Of a stretch of DNA of 64,000 nucleotides, positions 1 to 10,736 are shown piece by piece. Positions within the stretch are counted from its first letter, which is position 1, and each line of letters opens with the position of its first letter. Source of the DNA: Lumbricus rubellus (lineage: Eukaryota > Annelida > Clitellata > Crassiclitellata > Lumbricidae); NCBI GenBank assembly GCA_945859605.1, contig OX243815.1, positions 39,090,959 through 39,154,958 of the forward strand. The letters are read 5' to 3'. A program made the translations under genes and the position numbers. Under the pieces are notes generated by a model. That model did not search any database, had not been told where the DNA came from, and was given only the letters and a program-made list of their open reading frames with translations.

Positions 1-585
1 GTTGTCATTATCTCGTGACATTGGCGATTTGTTGTCCGGTCATTAATCATGTGAGGAACAACTAGACTACTGTCCTATTAAATTTTAGACTATTGTCCTA
101 TTTAGACTATTGTCCCTTTGAGACTATTGTCTTATTTGCGTTTCAACCAAATTATCTTTCAACCTCGCTACTTCTATTTCAGCGTGATTTATTTCTCTTG
201 CGGGATCTCTGAACGAACCCCTCTGAATTTAGGCATCGCTCGTTGGTACGCTGGTGCCCTACTCTTAGCTTTAATAGCGCTATAGAAATTTACAACTTTA
301 CTATTGCGATGAAGTTACACTGGGCTTCTCACCAGAGTAATCAATAACTGACCTATCTGAACAAGGCTGTAAAATGAGTAAGCCTACACGTCCTTAAATG
401 TTGGTGAGGGGAACAGGCGACGAGGGAGAGGATTGGCTACCTTGGTATGAAACCGGCTAAACACTAAACTGCTGTCTTGTGTTTGTTTTTCTTGTTTCGT
501 TCTTCATGCCTGTCTGTGTCCTGTTTATTCTTGTTCTTATTGCTCTCGTTTTTATAACTCTCTACCTCCTCTTCGTTCACCACCA

Positions 586-720
586 CCCCCACCACCATCA
601 TCATCATCGTCGTCGTCGTCTTCATCATCTTCACCACCACTATCACCACCATCACCACCACCACCATCATCATCATCACCACCACCACCACCACCATCAT
701 CATCGTCATCATCATCATCC
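586..720. repeat. CAC/CAT/CGT trinucleotide microsatellite
   Basis: Interrupted trinucleotide tract of CAC, CAT and CGT units. It opens a His/Arg-repeat frame on the plus strand and a Met/Val-rich frame on the other. Neither frame has any non-repetitive conserved sequence, so I read this as a microsatellite and not coding. The flanks 1-585 and 721-1594 are AT-rich unique-looking DNA in which I recognise nothing. Confidence 0.9.
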
Positions 721-1594
721 TTTTCTTAAATTTTCTTCTTCATGTATGCAAGCATGGATGCAGGCCTATAATATGCATTCATGCAGAACTCTAGATAGTG
801 ACCACAACGCCTTTCAAATACCCCACGATATAAGAGTTGCTTTCGTCGATGACTGACTGAGCCATATCACAATGAACCATATTATGCTTAACTGCGGAAG
901 ACCGGGAAAAGCCTGAATAGGAATGAAGAAGTTCAAGCAGTAGCCGATGATTATCATTTTCTTCTTCCTATCTTTTTCTTTTTCTTCAACATATTCTTTC
1001 CGTTATTGTGCCATTTGTGACGACATTAGGCCTATAATTGGAGTGGGAAAGGTGAGTGATCATAAAATCTCAAATAGAGTGATTTTATAGGTGACTAAGT
1101 TATTCTGAAACTTCAGTGTCTTTATGACATTCTGTTGACTATGAGTTTACCAAGACACCTCTGTGACTATGCAAACATTCTGTCGAATTCCTAATAGTAT
1201 TACGTCTTAAACCTGTGCCATACCTTTTGCAAGATTAACATACAGAAGAGTCTACACTCTACTCTACAGTATACACATTACACACCCATGCATACATGCA
1301 CACGCATGAAAATAGGTCTATAATACAAGACTGTAAAAATATTGATGATGTCTTTGTAAACTCATTCAACATTGACCTTCAACACTTTGCTAAGTATGAC
1401 ATTAGACTATAATACTATGCTCGATGTAAAAGTACACCTATAATCATATATAATATTATATATAGGCCTATGTATACATGCACGTAGGCCTATGCGTATA
1501 CGACTACGTATAATACTATACATAGACATACATAGGCTACATTAATACATTGTACATGCATGCATTCATATAGTTTATGCATACATGCATACAT
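721..1594. other. Unassigned AT-rich sequence
   Basis: No convincing exon, transposon terminus or RNA gene seen. The stretch has several TAGGCCTA-type words (for example near 1030, 1465 and 1487), which recur across the whole window. Confidence 0.6.
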
Positions 1595-2110
1595 ACATAC
1601 AAGTCATACATACATACATACATTCATACTACACACATACATACATACGTACGTACGTACGTACATACATGCATACATACATACATACATACATACATAC
1701 ATACATACATACATACATACATACATACATACATACATACATACATACATACATACATACATACATACATACATACATACATACATACATACATACATAC
1801 ATACATACATACATACATACATACATACATACATACATACATACATACATACATACATACATACATACATACATACATACATACATACATACATACATAC
1901 ATACATACATACATACATACATACATACATACATACATACATACATACATACATACATACATACATACATACATACATACATACATACATACATACATAC
2001 ATACATACATACATACATACATACATACATACATACATACATACATACATACATACATACATACATACATGCATGCATACATACGTGCATGCATATATAT
2101 ATATATATAT
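1595..2110. repeat. Long (CATA)n microsatellite
   Basis: Roughly 450-500 bp of nearly uninterrupted CATA/TACA units, degenerate at the 5' edge (ACGT units near 1647-1665) and ending in a short (TA)n run at 2093-2110. All six frames stay open because the 4-bp unit lacks stops in any phase, giving spurious Tyr-Ile-His-Thr and Met-Tyr-Val-Cys frames. Confidence 0.97.
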
Positions 2111-2594
2111 CGCAAAGAACGATTGAAACGCAGGTAACTATCATTGGTTGATGCCTACAAACGTGTAGGTCTATAAGGCATACAGATACCTAGGGAGGGT
2201 TAGGCCTACGCTCACAAAAGACGCGTCGTGTATGCAGTTCATCAGAGAACCCTGCTGTAGTAGGCCTTCTGTAGGCTGCATGCTTTATTCTACATACTTT
2301 ATTTATCTTCAGGTGTGCACTTGCATTATACAGCCAAACGAGTAACCTAAAAACCAAAGGTTAGAGAACTTGTAACCGGTGTTGAAGGTCACTGTTTTTC
2401 AGGATGGTTATGGTTGGCAGAATTTGAAGCCTACAGGCTTACTGGTTCGTTGACTTGTTTGACTTAGGCCTAGGTGCAGTGTTTAATCTAGACGTCTCTG
2501 GGGGGGTGGGTTAGAATTACCCTCACAGGAAATCGAGATATGTTGTCATGTATTATATATACGTAGCATCCCCCCTCTTAGAATAGTATGCAAC

Positions 2595-2761
2595 TATGGG
2601 CGGAGTTTGGTTTCCGTTTTTGGGGGGGCTAATGCCTTCTTGGGGGGGGGGGCTACTCCCGAAAAAAGATACAATTTTCATGGTAAAAAAGCGGAATCTG
2701 AGCGTTCTTGGGGAGGGGGGCTTAGACCCCCTAGACCCTGATAAACTCCGCCCATGTAATG
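2595..2761. mobile_element. Non-autonomous hAT-like element, 167 bp
   Basis: Flanked by the direct repeat TATGCAAC at 2587-2594 and 2762-2769. The inner edges carry inverted GGGCGGAGTTT (near 2598) and AAACTCCGCCC (near 2743), so an 8-bp duplication plus inverted ends fits the hAT superfamily. The left terminus is shorter than the right by about 5 nt, so the exact end is uncertain. The interior holds long G runs and a short CCCCCTAGACCC tract. It has no coding capacity. Confidence 0.65.
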
Positions 2762-2769
2762 TATGCAAC

Positions 2770-3972
2770 TTTTCCTCTCAGAAAGATTTGGCAGGTTTAT
2801 ACATGTGAAGAATTCGACTGTCGAAGCACTGAAGTACTAAAAAGGTCAGACAATTTCCGGTCAAGATATTGGAGCTCTTGACACAGCATTGAAACGTAAA
2901 CCTTGAGTGCCGCATAAGAATGAGCCGAAGAACAGTTACTCATACATCCTTTGTCCTACTAGGTTCTATGTTTGAGCTATTACACAGTCACACACAGATG
3001 GTCAGGCAGTAAAAACCGACAGGCCTATCAAAATCGTAGACTAATACATAGGCCTATGACGTTTAGACCTACGATCCTGCTTTAAACCAGCCAAATTCTT
3101 TGAATATTTTCGCTAAAGCCGATGTGAAGGATTAATCGAATCGTAGAGGAAGTAGGCCTAGTAGACTCATTCATTTAGCAGCAGGATGTCTTTTGGAAAT
3201 ACCGACGACATCAAAAATCACAGAATTGTCATTAGATGTAAGCTTAGGCCTAGGCTATGTATACACAAAACTGCGGCTGAGTTATGCAAAACGACCAAGG
3301 TGCAGTTAGACGCAACGCGTGATTCTTACTTAGAAGTAGGTAGCCTAAAACAGGTCAGGCCGTGCTATCCACCGTTTAAAACGCACGGGGCAGGGCAGGT
3401 AACAGTACAATAATTCAGTGTTAGATTAAACTGTAGAGAGGTGAATTCGACCACAGAGGACTCGTATAGTTGAAAGCAGGCAAGGGTTTAAATGCTCCAT
3501 ACGACACCAAGAGCAATATCGGCAGAAGAACGAAGTCCAGGTAACATTGCTACGACTATAATTGCCACCTATCACATCACTTTTCAGGTAAGTTGGTCTA
3601 TATGCCGCTAATGCTTTCATTTTCTGTTTCAACAGGTGTACAAACACAAGGCTTAGGCTTCAACTTATTCATTCATTCCTTCATTCTGAGTTTTCTTGCG
3701 CTGGCCAATAATAGTTGATGACTCGGTGAAAATATGAAATAGTGGATTCTGGTTGATTACTCGTAAAAATCTAGATCGATTCATAAAATTATTGGCTCTT
3801 TCAAGTAAGTTTTTTTTTGAATTCATGAGGCCAAGTGACATTAATTTTTTCCGGAATAAACAGACTGACAAGCAATGATAATGTGACACTTTTGAGAATA
3901 AAATTTAGCGATAATTATGTATTTGAGGTAGCCTAAATGCTGATGAAAATCGTAGGCCTAATCGTAAACTCG
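2770..3972. other. Unassigned sequence
   Basis: Unique-looking AT-rich DNA. The short open frames here (about 70-75 codons) have no recognisable motif or splice context, and I report no gene. Confidence 0.5.
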
Positions 3973-4036
3973 AAATTTCTAAAGCGCTACTAGAAAGCCA
4001 AGCGCGGGGCACCAGCTTATTCACGAGCGCTGCGTT
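3973..4036 (-). repeat. SINE/LINE 3'-tail-like repeat (copy 1 of 3)
   Basis: Shares the pattern TTTCTA-AGCGC, then GCG-GGG-ACCAG-TTATTC-C, with 6897-6945 and 27259-27325. On the minus strand this reads as a 3' tail ending GCGCTTTAGAAATTT, the style of tail seen on tRNA-derived SINEs here. Downstream at 4088-4135 is a small imperfect tandem pair of about 23 bp (AGGTTGAA-GTGGTAACAA twice). Confidence 0.45.
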
Positions 4037-4321
4037 GAGTCAAAAGGGTTGTCCGTAAGAGTAGTCCGAGGTGGTCCGGGTCGAGATGAAAAGGTTGAAG
4101 ATGGTAACAATAGGTTGAAGGTGGTAACAAAGAAATTCTTTCATTGAAGTTATTAGCTTGGTTGAAGTTTCTTGTATCAAGAAAAAAGTAACTAACTCAG
4201 TGACAATATTTTTACTTGAAAGAATAGACTTAGTCTACTTGAATGCTGGAAAATTGTTAGCAGTTTGTATCGGTACCGTATGCTTTAGGCCTATTTAACA
4301 GTTAACAAGTGCCAAATCAAT

Positions 4322-4495
4322 GCAGGGCTGCTTTTAAGGAACTTTTAGAACTGCACAACTTGTTTTCTTTCCCATCGTCCATGGTGAATTACTTCCAATC
4401 GGAGAACAATGAAATTTTTTACTAGTTTTAACTGTGCAGAAGTGCTTCTACAACTGCATATTTTGTGTACAGCTGCACGTGAAAAGCCCTGAATC
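4322..4495. repeat. Dispersed repeat A, uninterrupted copy
   Basis: Matches the sequence flanking both sides of the large foldback element (44630-44692 plus 47248-47380). Shared blocks include TTTTAGAACTG, TGTCCATGGT, TTCCAATCGGAG and GTGCTTCTACAACTGCA. A third partial copy of the last block lies at 5865-5920. It has no coding sequence. Its value is as an empty-site paralogue for the insertion at 44693. Confidence 0.7.
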
Positions 4496-4789
4496 AATGG
4501 AGTTTAATCGATTGGTTGAAGTTCAATTTGAAGATTAGATCTAATTGACTGAATTTGTTATCAGCAGCCTACCAGCTATGAGCTTAGCTTAAACTTTATT
4601 TAAACTAAGACAACTTTAAAGTAGACCTAGTTGTCAAGTGCATTTAGGCTATTAAGTATTAACTATTTTGTGCTTTGTAGCCTATAGATTACAATAGCGA
4701 TAGTTAGGCCTACAATGGCATAGACTCAAAGTTGCTTACAAGACGAGCGTAGGCCCTAAGGTCCTTTCTGAAAAGAAACCAAGGCAATC

Positions 4790-5010
4790 ACGCAGAAGGC
4801 ATCCGCCACTTCTCTTTGCCCCTTCGCTTGACCGGCGTGATGATCTCTTCGTCCTACCAACGAGGACTGCCATCGCTAAAACACGAGTCGTTGCCTTCGC
4901 TGGCCCAGCACATGCATGGAGCCAGCTTCCTCCATCGACACGTTCCATCTTATTAACTCGTGGACCACGTGCCTATTTCGTTTTATCAGCAACACTTTCT
5001 TTTCCCTGTG
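4790..5010 (+). pseudogene. CR1/L2-group LINE ORF2 C-terminal fragment
   Basis: One frame reads through DDLFVLPTRTAIAKTRVVAF, followed by AGPAHAWSQLPPS and, after a +1 shift, INSWTTCLF. These match in order the usual C-terminus of CR1/L2-group non-LTR polyproteins: a 'LFVPRTRT..' block, then '[AG]GP..W..LP', then 'FK..LKTYLF'. No reverse-transcriptase domain precedes it, which is the normal 5'-truncated state. A frameshift separates the last two blocks. It ends about 330 bp upstream of the Rho gene's first visible exon and is unrelated to it. Confidence 0.65.
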
Positions 5011-5325
5011 TCTTTCGCACTCTGGGAACGTCTCTGATAGGTGTTCACTGCATCAGACGCAGCTGCATAAATTTATCGTCGTCGTCGTCGTCGGTGCCTT
5101 ATTCGTCACTCCGAACATTGGAGGCATCATGGCCAATTTTTCTCCAGAGATTCTTCTGCTGTGTTGCTCTCACCACTCGTTCCATCGATCGACAGTCCCG
5201 TCCATTCCATCGTGTCGTCGATCCACATTGCATAAATTTATAAAAGACAAAATTAAATGCAATAGAATTACGAGACTGCTTGAAGTATGATTGTATGCCA
5301 TAACGATAATTTTATAGGCTAATTA

Positions 5326-5341
5326 ATTATATGTTTACAGA
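5326..5341 (+). promoter_or_regulatory. Probable 3' splice site before first coding exon of the Rho gene
   Basis: ATATGTTTACAG followed by ATTG is an acceptable acceptor 62 nt upstream of the ATG. In frame with the ATG there is a TAG at 5388-5390, so the coding sequence starts inside this exon. A separate untranslated leader exon upstream is likely but I cannot place it, nor the promoter. Confidence 0.4.
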
Positions 5342-5402
5342 TTGTAGACGAGGACAGCAGTGCGTGTCTTCTGATTCATAGTAAGCTTAGACTGTGCCCT
5401 TG

Positions 5403-8176
5403 ATGATGGCTCAGAAAAATCCTGGACCCGATGCTGCGGCGGAATCATTGAGGAAGAAGATCGTTGTGGTCGGTGATGGATTCTGTGGCAAGACTTCGAT
5501 GCTGTTCGCATTCTCAAAAGACGAATTCCCAGAAACCTACATACCAACGATCTGCGAAACGTTCGTCAAACAGGTTGAGGTACGTTGCATGCATGGGAGA
5601 GATGACAACATTAAAGGCATACACTCCAACATTGGATACAAGGCCAGTGTCACCAGGGAATTCTTAAAGAAATTTCTTTTTCCATTCCAGTCCTATATGC
5701 TAAAGTTTCCTTTGTGGCCTTGTTTGCTTTTAACTTCCGATTGCTTTTGTGGTATAATGACTATATGATGTTGTTCATTCCTCCTTTTAAAATGGTATAA
5801 CGGTATAAGCTTACTGCCAATCAACAATAGGCCTATAACATGTTGTACTATTTCTAGCTGCCCAGAGGTGCTTTTACAACTGCACAACTCCATTTGAGAG
5901 TGTACATTTTGTCAATAACTGTACACTAAAATTGTCCTCAGCGGCACTCTTATTTCAGTCAGTTTTACAGAGCACATTTTTAATTCACGCCATTTTCATC
6001 CCACCGCTAACATCTTGAAGTTGATCGTAGCAATCACCGTCACCATCACCATAATAATTTTTATATGTGTCACATCCTGTTGTCAGCCACATGAAAGCGA
6101 TGGGAGCGAATTAATTATGCTCACTTCCTTCGGTTATTTTGTTAGTTTTAGTTATCCACTTAATGCTAGTTTCATGTCTCATTATGTCTTCGTTTATGGT
6201 GTCCGCAAACAACGCAGTCGTGTCCAGGTTCTTACTTGAACAGGCTACACGTTGTTTAGAGTGCATGAAGATTTATGGCTGTGTTCAGTGTTTGTCTCAA
6301 GTATCTGTGTCACTGTGAATATGAGGAAGCACAATACACAATAAACTGAGCTTCTTCCTGGACTAAACCTGGATTGTTCTTCATATCCAATTAAGTAGCC
6401 TACCGCTCAACATAATAGGCCTACTTGTAATTGTAACTGTAATTGAACATTTATAAAGCGCCGCTCACAGATTCAGTAGAGCTCCCGATCCAAGTAAGCG
6501 CTCCCTCTAACAAAAAGTACCGTCCTCAGGCGTTTACGGAACAGAGGAAGAGAGAGACCAAGTACTTCATCACTGTTTGTATCAATTTGCTGAATAAAAT
6601 GTCCACAACAGTACCGGTGTAGCGAATTCAGATTACCTCCACTTCACATTACCACCACATCCACCCCCACCCCGTAATGGGGTAATTTGCAGTATTTACA
6701 CCGGGATGTGCTGCAAAAATAAAAATAGCCTTTGACAATAATTATTGGCGGTCGCTCAAAAATAATGTTACTGCATTGTAATTATATGCATTGCACCTGT
6801 TTCTCATGGTTGTATAATCCTATACATGTTTGAAATGCCTATTGTATTTAGGCCTATCAGGCCATCAATGTAGGCTTGTCGTAATCTTAATATCGAGATT
6901 TCTACAGCGCCCACAAAGCGAAGTCGCGGGAACCAGTTTATTCACAAAATTGTGGAAGACATAGATCTACTAAAAGTTTAAGTTGTGTTACAGAGTTAAT
7001 GAAAATCAGACTCCATCTGCAAGAAGACTAAAAATTGTCAGATGCGTGAAAGAGTTACCTTACTAAGCCTATCACTTTTGTTGTGCAATGGTAGGCCTAT
7101 TGCTTGGCATAATTAAGCCTTATAAGTGGCATTGCAATTACTGCACGTATTGTGATTCCTCCTCATGATATTATCATGACAAGTAACGGGAATTTTTTTT
7201 GATTTCGACCGGATGACTAAAAAGTCGTCAAAATTTTCGGGAAAAAGTAAAATTTTTGCCCCCCCCTTCCACTGTAGAAATGTCCCCTACGCCTATGTCT
7301 CACGGTTTACAGTTCAACGCTCTTGCCATCAAATCATTGCGACTCCTGCATGGTTGAAAGACAATGTGAGTCCTGTGAGACTTCACCGCTAGATGACAAC
7401 TACGTTAGTATGTCTAATAATAGAAGTAGTACCTATTGTGATGTTCCTTTAGTTGCTGGCAAAAAGATATACGTAAGCTTATACTTTATAGCTTGAAGGG
7501 CGTTATTGCACAGATAAGACACTGACGTAGAATTATATACGTTTTTGTGATGTACATGTAGGCCTAACTCCGCCACTGCATGTCCGCGCCTTAGCGCCTG
7601 CAGGCAGTGCCAAACCCAAGCCTGGATGTAGGACCTTGTAGGTGGAGGGTGACGCTGATATAATCTCAGTTATGACGCAGTATCATTGGACTGAAACTAC
7701 ATGCACTTGTTGTGATGTGTGCATTATAGGTTGACAGTCGTCCGGTGCAGGTGGTGTTGTGGGACACGGCTGGCCAGGAGGACTACGACCGCCTTCGTCC
7801 GCTCTCCTACACCCGCGCGAACGCCGTTCTCGTCTGCTTCGCCGTCGATGACCGGACAAGCTTCGACAACGTCCGTCTGAAGTGGTGCACCGAGGTCCGC
7901 CACTTCTGTCCAGAGGTCCCGCTGATCCTCGTCGCCACGAAGCTCGACCTGCGCCACGAGGTTGTCATGGACTGTCGGGCGAAGGGCAAGGCAATCACGG
8001 CCGTGTCGGCCATCGAAGGAGCGCGGCTGGCCGAGGAGGTGGGAGCCAGCGCATACGCAGAGTGTTCGGCGAAGACGAGGGAGGGAGTGCGAAGGGTGTT
8101 CGAGGTGGCGGCGAAGGAGGCGCTGAAGGTGGAGACAACGCGGAGGAAGAAGGAAAGCGGGTGTGAGATCTGCTGA
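5403..8176 (+). CDS. Rho-family small GTPase, two coding exons (5403-5579, 7730-8176)
   Basis: A membrane-attached GTP/GDP switch of the Rho subfamily, 207 residues. Exon 1 ends ..VKQVE at a GTACGT donor (5580) and exon 2 starts VDSRPVQ after ATTATAG (7729), phase 0. Motifs in order: G1 GDGFCGKT (24-31), switch [10 protein letters not shown] (46-54), G3 [17 protein letters not shown] (70-86), G4 TKLD (129-132), G5 ECSAK (170-174), an insert of standard Rho length between G4 and G5, basic RRKK (197-200) and terminal CEIC, a CAAX box. The catalytic Gln75 (RhoA Q63) and Thr49 (T37) are present. Unusual: Phe27 replaces the RhoA Ala15 position, and Cys51 replaces the highly conserved effector-loop Phe39, with Thr53 and Phe54 for Asn41 and Tyr42. 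There is a 12-residue N-terminal extension. The start is the first ATG after an in-frame stop. Exon 2 is much GC-richer than its surroundings. I cannot assign it to RhoA, RhoF or Rac orthology: G1 resembles RhoF, G4 resembles Rac. Confidence 0.93.
6440..6560 (-). repeat. LINE/SINE 3'-tail fragment
   Basis: On the minus strand it ends ..GGCGCTTTATAAATG, matching the tails near 28965 and 53385 and the LINE end at 31885-31915. Its other arm is GAGCTCCCGATCC..AAGCGCTCCC. I read it as a 5'-truncated retroposed copy within the intron. Confidence 0.5.
6897..6945 (-). repeat. SINE/LINE 3'-tail-like repeat (copy 2 of 3)
   Basis: Same pattern as 3973-4036 and 27259-27325: TTTCTACAGCGCCC, then GCGGGAACCAGTTTATTCAC. 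No head is recognisable. Confidence 0.45.
7190..7296 (-). mobile_element. Truncated hAT-like MITE
   Basis: On the minus strand it begins CATAGGCGTAGGGGACATTT and continues ACAGTGGAAGGGGGGGGC, closely following the left end of the complete element at 14314-14630. It also contains a TCATCCGGTCGAAAT block like those elements. The opposite terminus is not visible, so it is truncated. It sits in the Rho intron. Confidence 0.6.
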
Positions 8177-8598
8177 AGATGTATAATACTGTATGATTGT
8201 GAAGGATACAATGGATTGGGAATTATACGGGAGAGGTTGGAAAATAACACTTTTCCTATGCATGTGGGGAAACAACCAGGAGTGAATGCCATGGAGATGT
8301 TGACCTTACGGTTCGTTCTCCCCAACACTGTCAGCCAGACAAAATGGAGGGTGTTGGGAATACATGTATCTATATGGACATCACGGTAGCACCACAGGCT
8401 TAGCTTCTATTCTGTGCGATCAATGTCAATTCTGGGATGTGATTCATCATCGTGATTTATTTTATAGGCCGAAGTGGTATAAACAAAGATATTAGTATCT
8501 TATATTAATATCTTTGGTATAAATAACTCAATGAGAACTTCCAGACTGAACTTTCACAGAAAAGTAGCCTATACAGATGTCGGCATACATGCATGATA

Positions 8599-8604
8599 AA
8601 TAAA
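8599..8604 (+). terminator. Candidate polyadenylation signal of the Rho gene
   Basis: This is the first AATAAA downstream of the TGA at 8174-8176, 423 nt beyond the stop, giving a plausible 3' UTR of about 450 nt. Position is the only support. Confidence 0.4.
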
Positions 8605-8774
8605 CAATGAAGACCTTACCACTTTACTTAGCCTATTATGTCACTTCCTGTAGTAATAGCCTATACGGTAAAGTGTTGCATTATGCAGCACTCTGCGGTT
8701 TACTGTAGTCTTAAGTTTTCCGTATCAGCAAGTCATCATGCGCTAGGTGCCAAGTAAACACTTATTTTGACGCA

Positions 8775-8971
8775 TTCGCTTCGGCTTTCTCGGCCGCTGG
8801 CCCTCGATGCTGGAACAGACTTCCTTCTGCTATCCGAACTGGCCATTTGGGCGAAGGGAAAGGCGATCGCGACCGTGTAGGTCATCGAAGTGGACTTTTA
8901 AATTCATGCTAAAACACACTTGTTCGCTGCTTTTTAAAGCGCCTTGTAAAGGCGCCAGATAAATTGTCGTT

Positions 8972-8990
<19 letters not shown>
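8775..8990 (+). pseudogene. Non-LTR retrotransposon 3' end, interrupted
   Basis: 8775-8840 reads AFSAAGPRCWNRLPSAIRTG, the typical C-terminal block of LINE polyproteins. The next expected block, WTFKFMLKTHLFAAF, appears at 8891-8935 in a different frame and ends in a stop. Between them lies extra sequence (8849-8890) derived from the Rho exon. The 3' UTR follows (AGCGCC..AAGGCGCCAGATAAAT hairpin-like tail) and runs into an (ATT)n tract, which is probably the element's A/T-rich tail. Confidence 0.75.
8849..8890 (+). pseudogene. 42-bp fragment copied from Rho GTPase exon 2
   Basis: Matches 7977-8018 of the functional exon at 36 of 42 positions without gaps, same orientation, about 870 bp downstream. 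The source encodes part of the Rho-insert region (..[13 protein letters not shown]). One substitution makes an in-frame TAG. Similarity stops abruptly at both edges, and the flanks belong to a LINE 3' end, so the piece was inserted or copied in. A chance match of this quality within 64 kb is very unlikely. Confidence 0.75.
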
Positions 8991-9365
<375 letters not shown>

Positions 9366-9396
9366 TAGTATTCCAGTGAAGCATCTCTGCAGCTGA

Positions 9397-9492
9397 CCTA
9401 ACTAACTAATTAACTAATTAACTAACTAACTAACCACCTAACTAACTAACTAACCACCTAACTAACTAACTAACTAACTATAACTAACTAAC
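9397..9492. repeat. (TAAC)n microsatellite
   Basis: TAAC/CTAA units with CACC interruptions (TAACCACC at two places), followed by a short (TC)n. Confidence 0.9.
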
Positions 9493-9564
9493 TCTCTCTC
9501 TCATTGTTAATCCATTATACACAGGCCTATATACTCGAAAAGTTAAGTAGGCTATGGCCGAAAT

Positions 9565-9948
9565 GACCACGAATCATGGAGCTGGCATATCTGGTGTCCC
9601 TCGGACACAGCTCTCGCGGGTAGGTGATACCAATCACACTCCCGTCGGAGGCATTACAGACCAGCGCGCATACTGTTTAGCATCAGTTCCAATTTAATTC
9701 GATCGTTTAAGTTATAATGTTGAATGACAGATCCTGTCCGATAACAGTTGGTGACGAGACTTTAAACACAACCATGTTGAAACAGTGTTACTGATTGGAT
9801 TGTTTCAATAAAGCGTTGCTAAGCAACGGTCGGCTGTTGTGAATGACGTCATTTCGGTTTTCGAGTTCATTCATGACGTCATATCATTGTATTAGAACAA
9901 TAAGAATTATTAAGAATGATGGTCTGGAGGAGTTCTAATGCGCCACTG
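9565..9948. repeat. CRE-bearing duplicated module, copy 1
   Basis: Shares with 11969-12398 a collinear series of blocks: CTGGCATATCTGGTGTCC, AATTCGATCGTTT, CTGATTGGATTGTTTCAATA, CGGTCGGCTGTTGT and CTAATGCGCCACT. It contains two perfect TGACGTCA palindromes (9844-9851 and 9874-9881). No open frame. It may be an old transposon or a segmental duplication. Confidence 0.75.
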
Positions 9949-10176
9949 TGAGACAGATTATATTGAAAAATATCAGTGGCATTCATCTAATGATGACCGC
10001 TTGATTGATGGAGCAAACAATGAGCAATTGATTGGTGTGGTCAAATATACATTGATTGATAGATGGATTGATTCCCTGACTGACTGATTGAATAAATTAG
10101 TCGTTACTCCATTCGGTGATTGCTTCGATGTTTTGGTGGTCCGCTGACGCTGAGATAATCCGTTGGATAGGCAAAT

Positions 10177-10278
10177 CTAATCTAATCTAATCTAATCCAA
10201 TATAATCCAATCTAATCTAAGCTAAGCTGAGCTAATCTAATCTAGGCTAGGCTAGGCTAGTCTAGTCTAGTCTAGTGT
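10177..10278. repeat. Degenerate pentanucleotide (TCTAA)n array
   Basis: TCTAA units drifting through CTAAG, CTAGG and TCTAG variants. Confidence 0.85.
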
Positions 10279-10340
10279 AGTCTAATCTGATATAGATCTA
10301 TAGAGAGCTGTGGAGTCTGGCGCAACTAGCGAGTAAAACA

Positions 10341-10410
10341 GTGATTAGTGTCGCCCTCCTCCTTTATTCAGTCTTGGAACTGGCACTGGCAAAATACAAC
10401 CTGTGGCGGA
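10341..10410 (+). repeat. Dispersed repeat B
   Basis: GTGTCGCCCTCCTCC..TTCAGTCTTGGAACTGGC..AATACAACC resembles 57075-57140 (GCGTTACCCTCCTG..CAGGCTTGGGACTGGCACTG) and, in reverse orientation, 48426-48490. Type unknown. Confidence 0.5.
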
Positions 10411-10659
10411 CTTCAAACATTGTTAGATAGCGCTTGAGCCTGGCCTAGCCAGCGAATAAAACAACGTTGATGGCTCACGAGTCTACCGTGACCAGTTGGT
10501 ATAAATTAGTAGGCCTAAGATATACGGAATTACGGATTGAATTAATCGATTGTTGGGGCGCTAGAGCATCGCGAAGCCAACAAGAAAGACGCCGCTAGGA
10601 GACGCTAGAGTGCATCAGTTGCTTCCTTTCTTCGTTAGAAATGCAATATTTATAGACGG

Positions 10660-10736
10660 CATTTCTTAATTCTTAATGCACTTCTTACGATATACTAACT
10701 ATTCGTAACATTGCGATTGAATTAATCGACTTTGCA
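10660..10736. repeat. Duplicated block, copy 1 (pairs with 12635-12712)
   Basis: CTTCTTACGATATACTAAC.. and ACATTGCGATTGAATTAATC correspond to CTTTTTACGATATTCTAGC and GCATTGCGATTAAATTAATC at 12660-12712. The pair keeps the same order relative to the 9565/11969 modules, so both belong to one duplicated region. Confidence 0.65.

Larger units (their letters stand above)
5580..7729 (+). other. Intron of the Rho GTPase gene
   Basis: Runs from GTACGT to ATTATAG, 2150 bp. It contains a piece of dispersed repeat A (5865-5920), a LINE/SINE-type tail (6440-6560), another tail (6897-6945) and a truncated hAT-like element (7190-7296). Two AATAAA words (near 6340 and 6594) lie inside, and internal polyadenylation is not otherwise supported. 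Confidence 0.85.

Noticed and set aside
1560..2151. Open frames of 156-188 codons (Tyr-Ile-His-Thr and Tyr-Val-Cys-Met repeats)
   Set aside because: Pure translation of a CATA microsatellite, open in every frame on both strands.
4916..5290. 124-codon frame upstream of the Rho gene
   Set aside because: Its first part is the shifted continuation of a LINE C-terminus, and the rest has no support.
7724..8328. Long minus-strand frames of 173-183 codons opposite Rho exon 2
   Set aside because: Shadows of the GC-rich coding exon. The plus strand carries all GTPase motifs.
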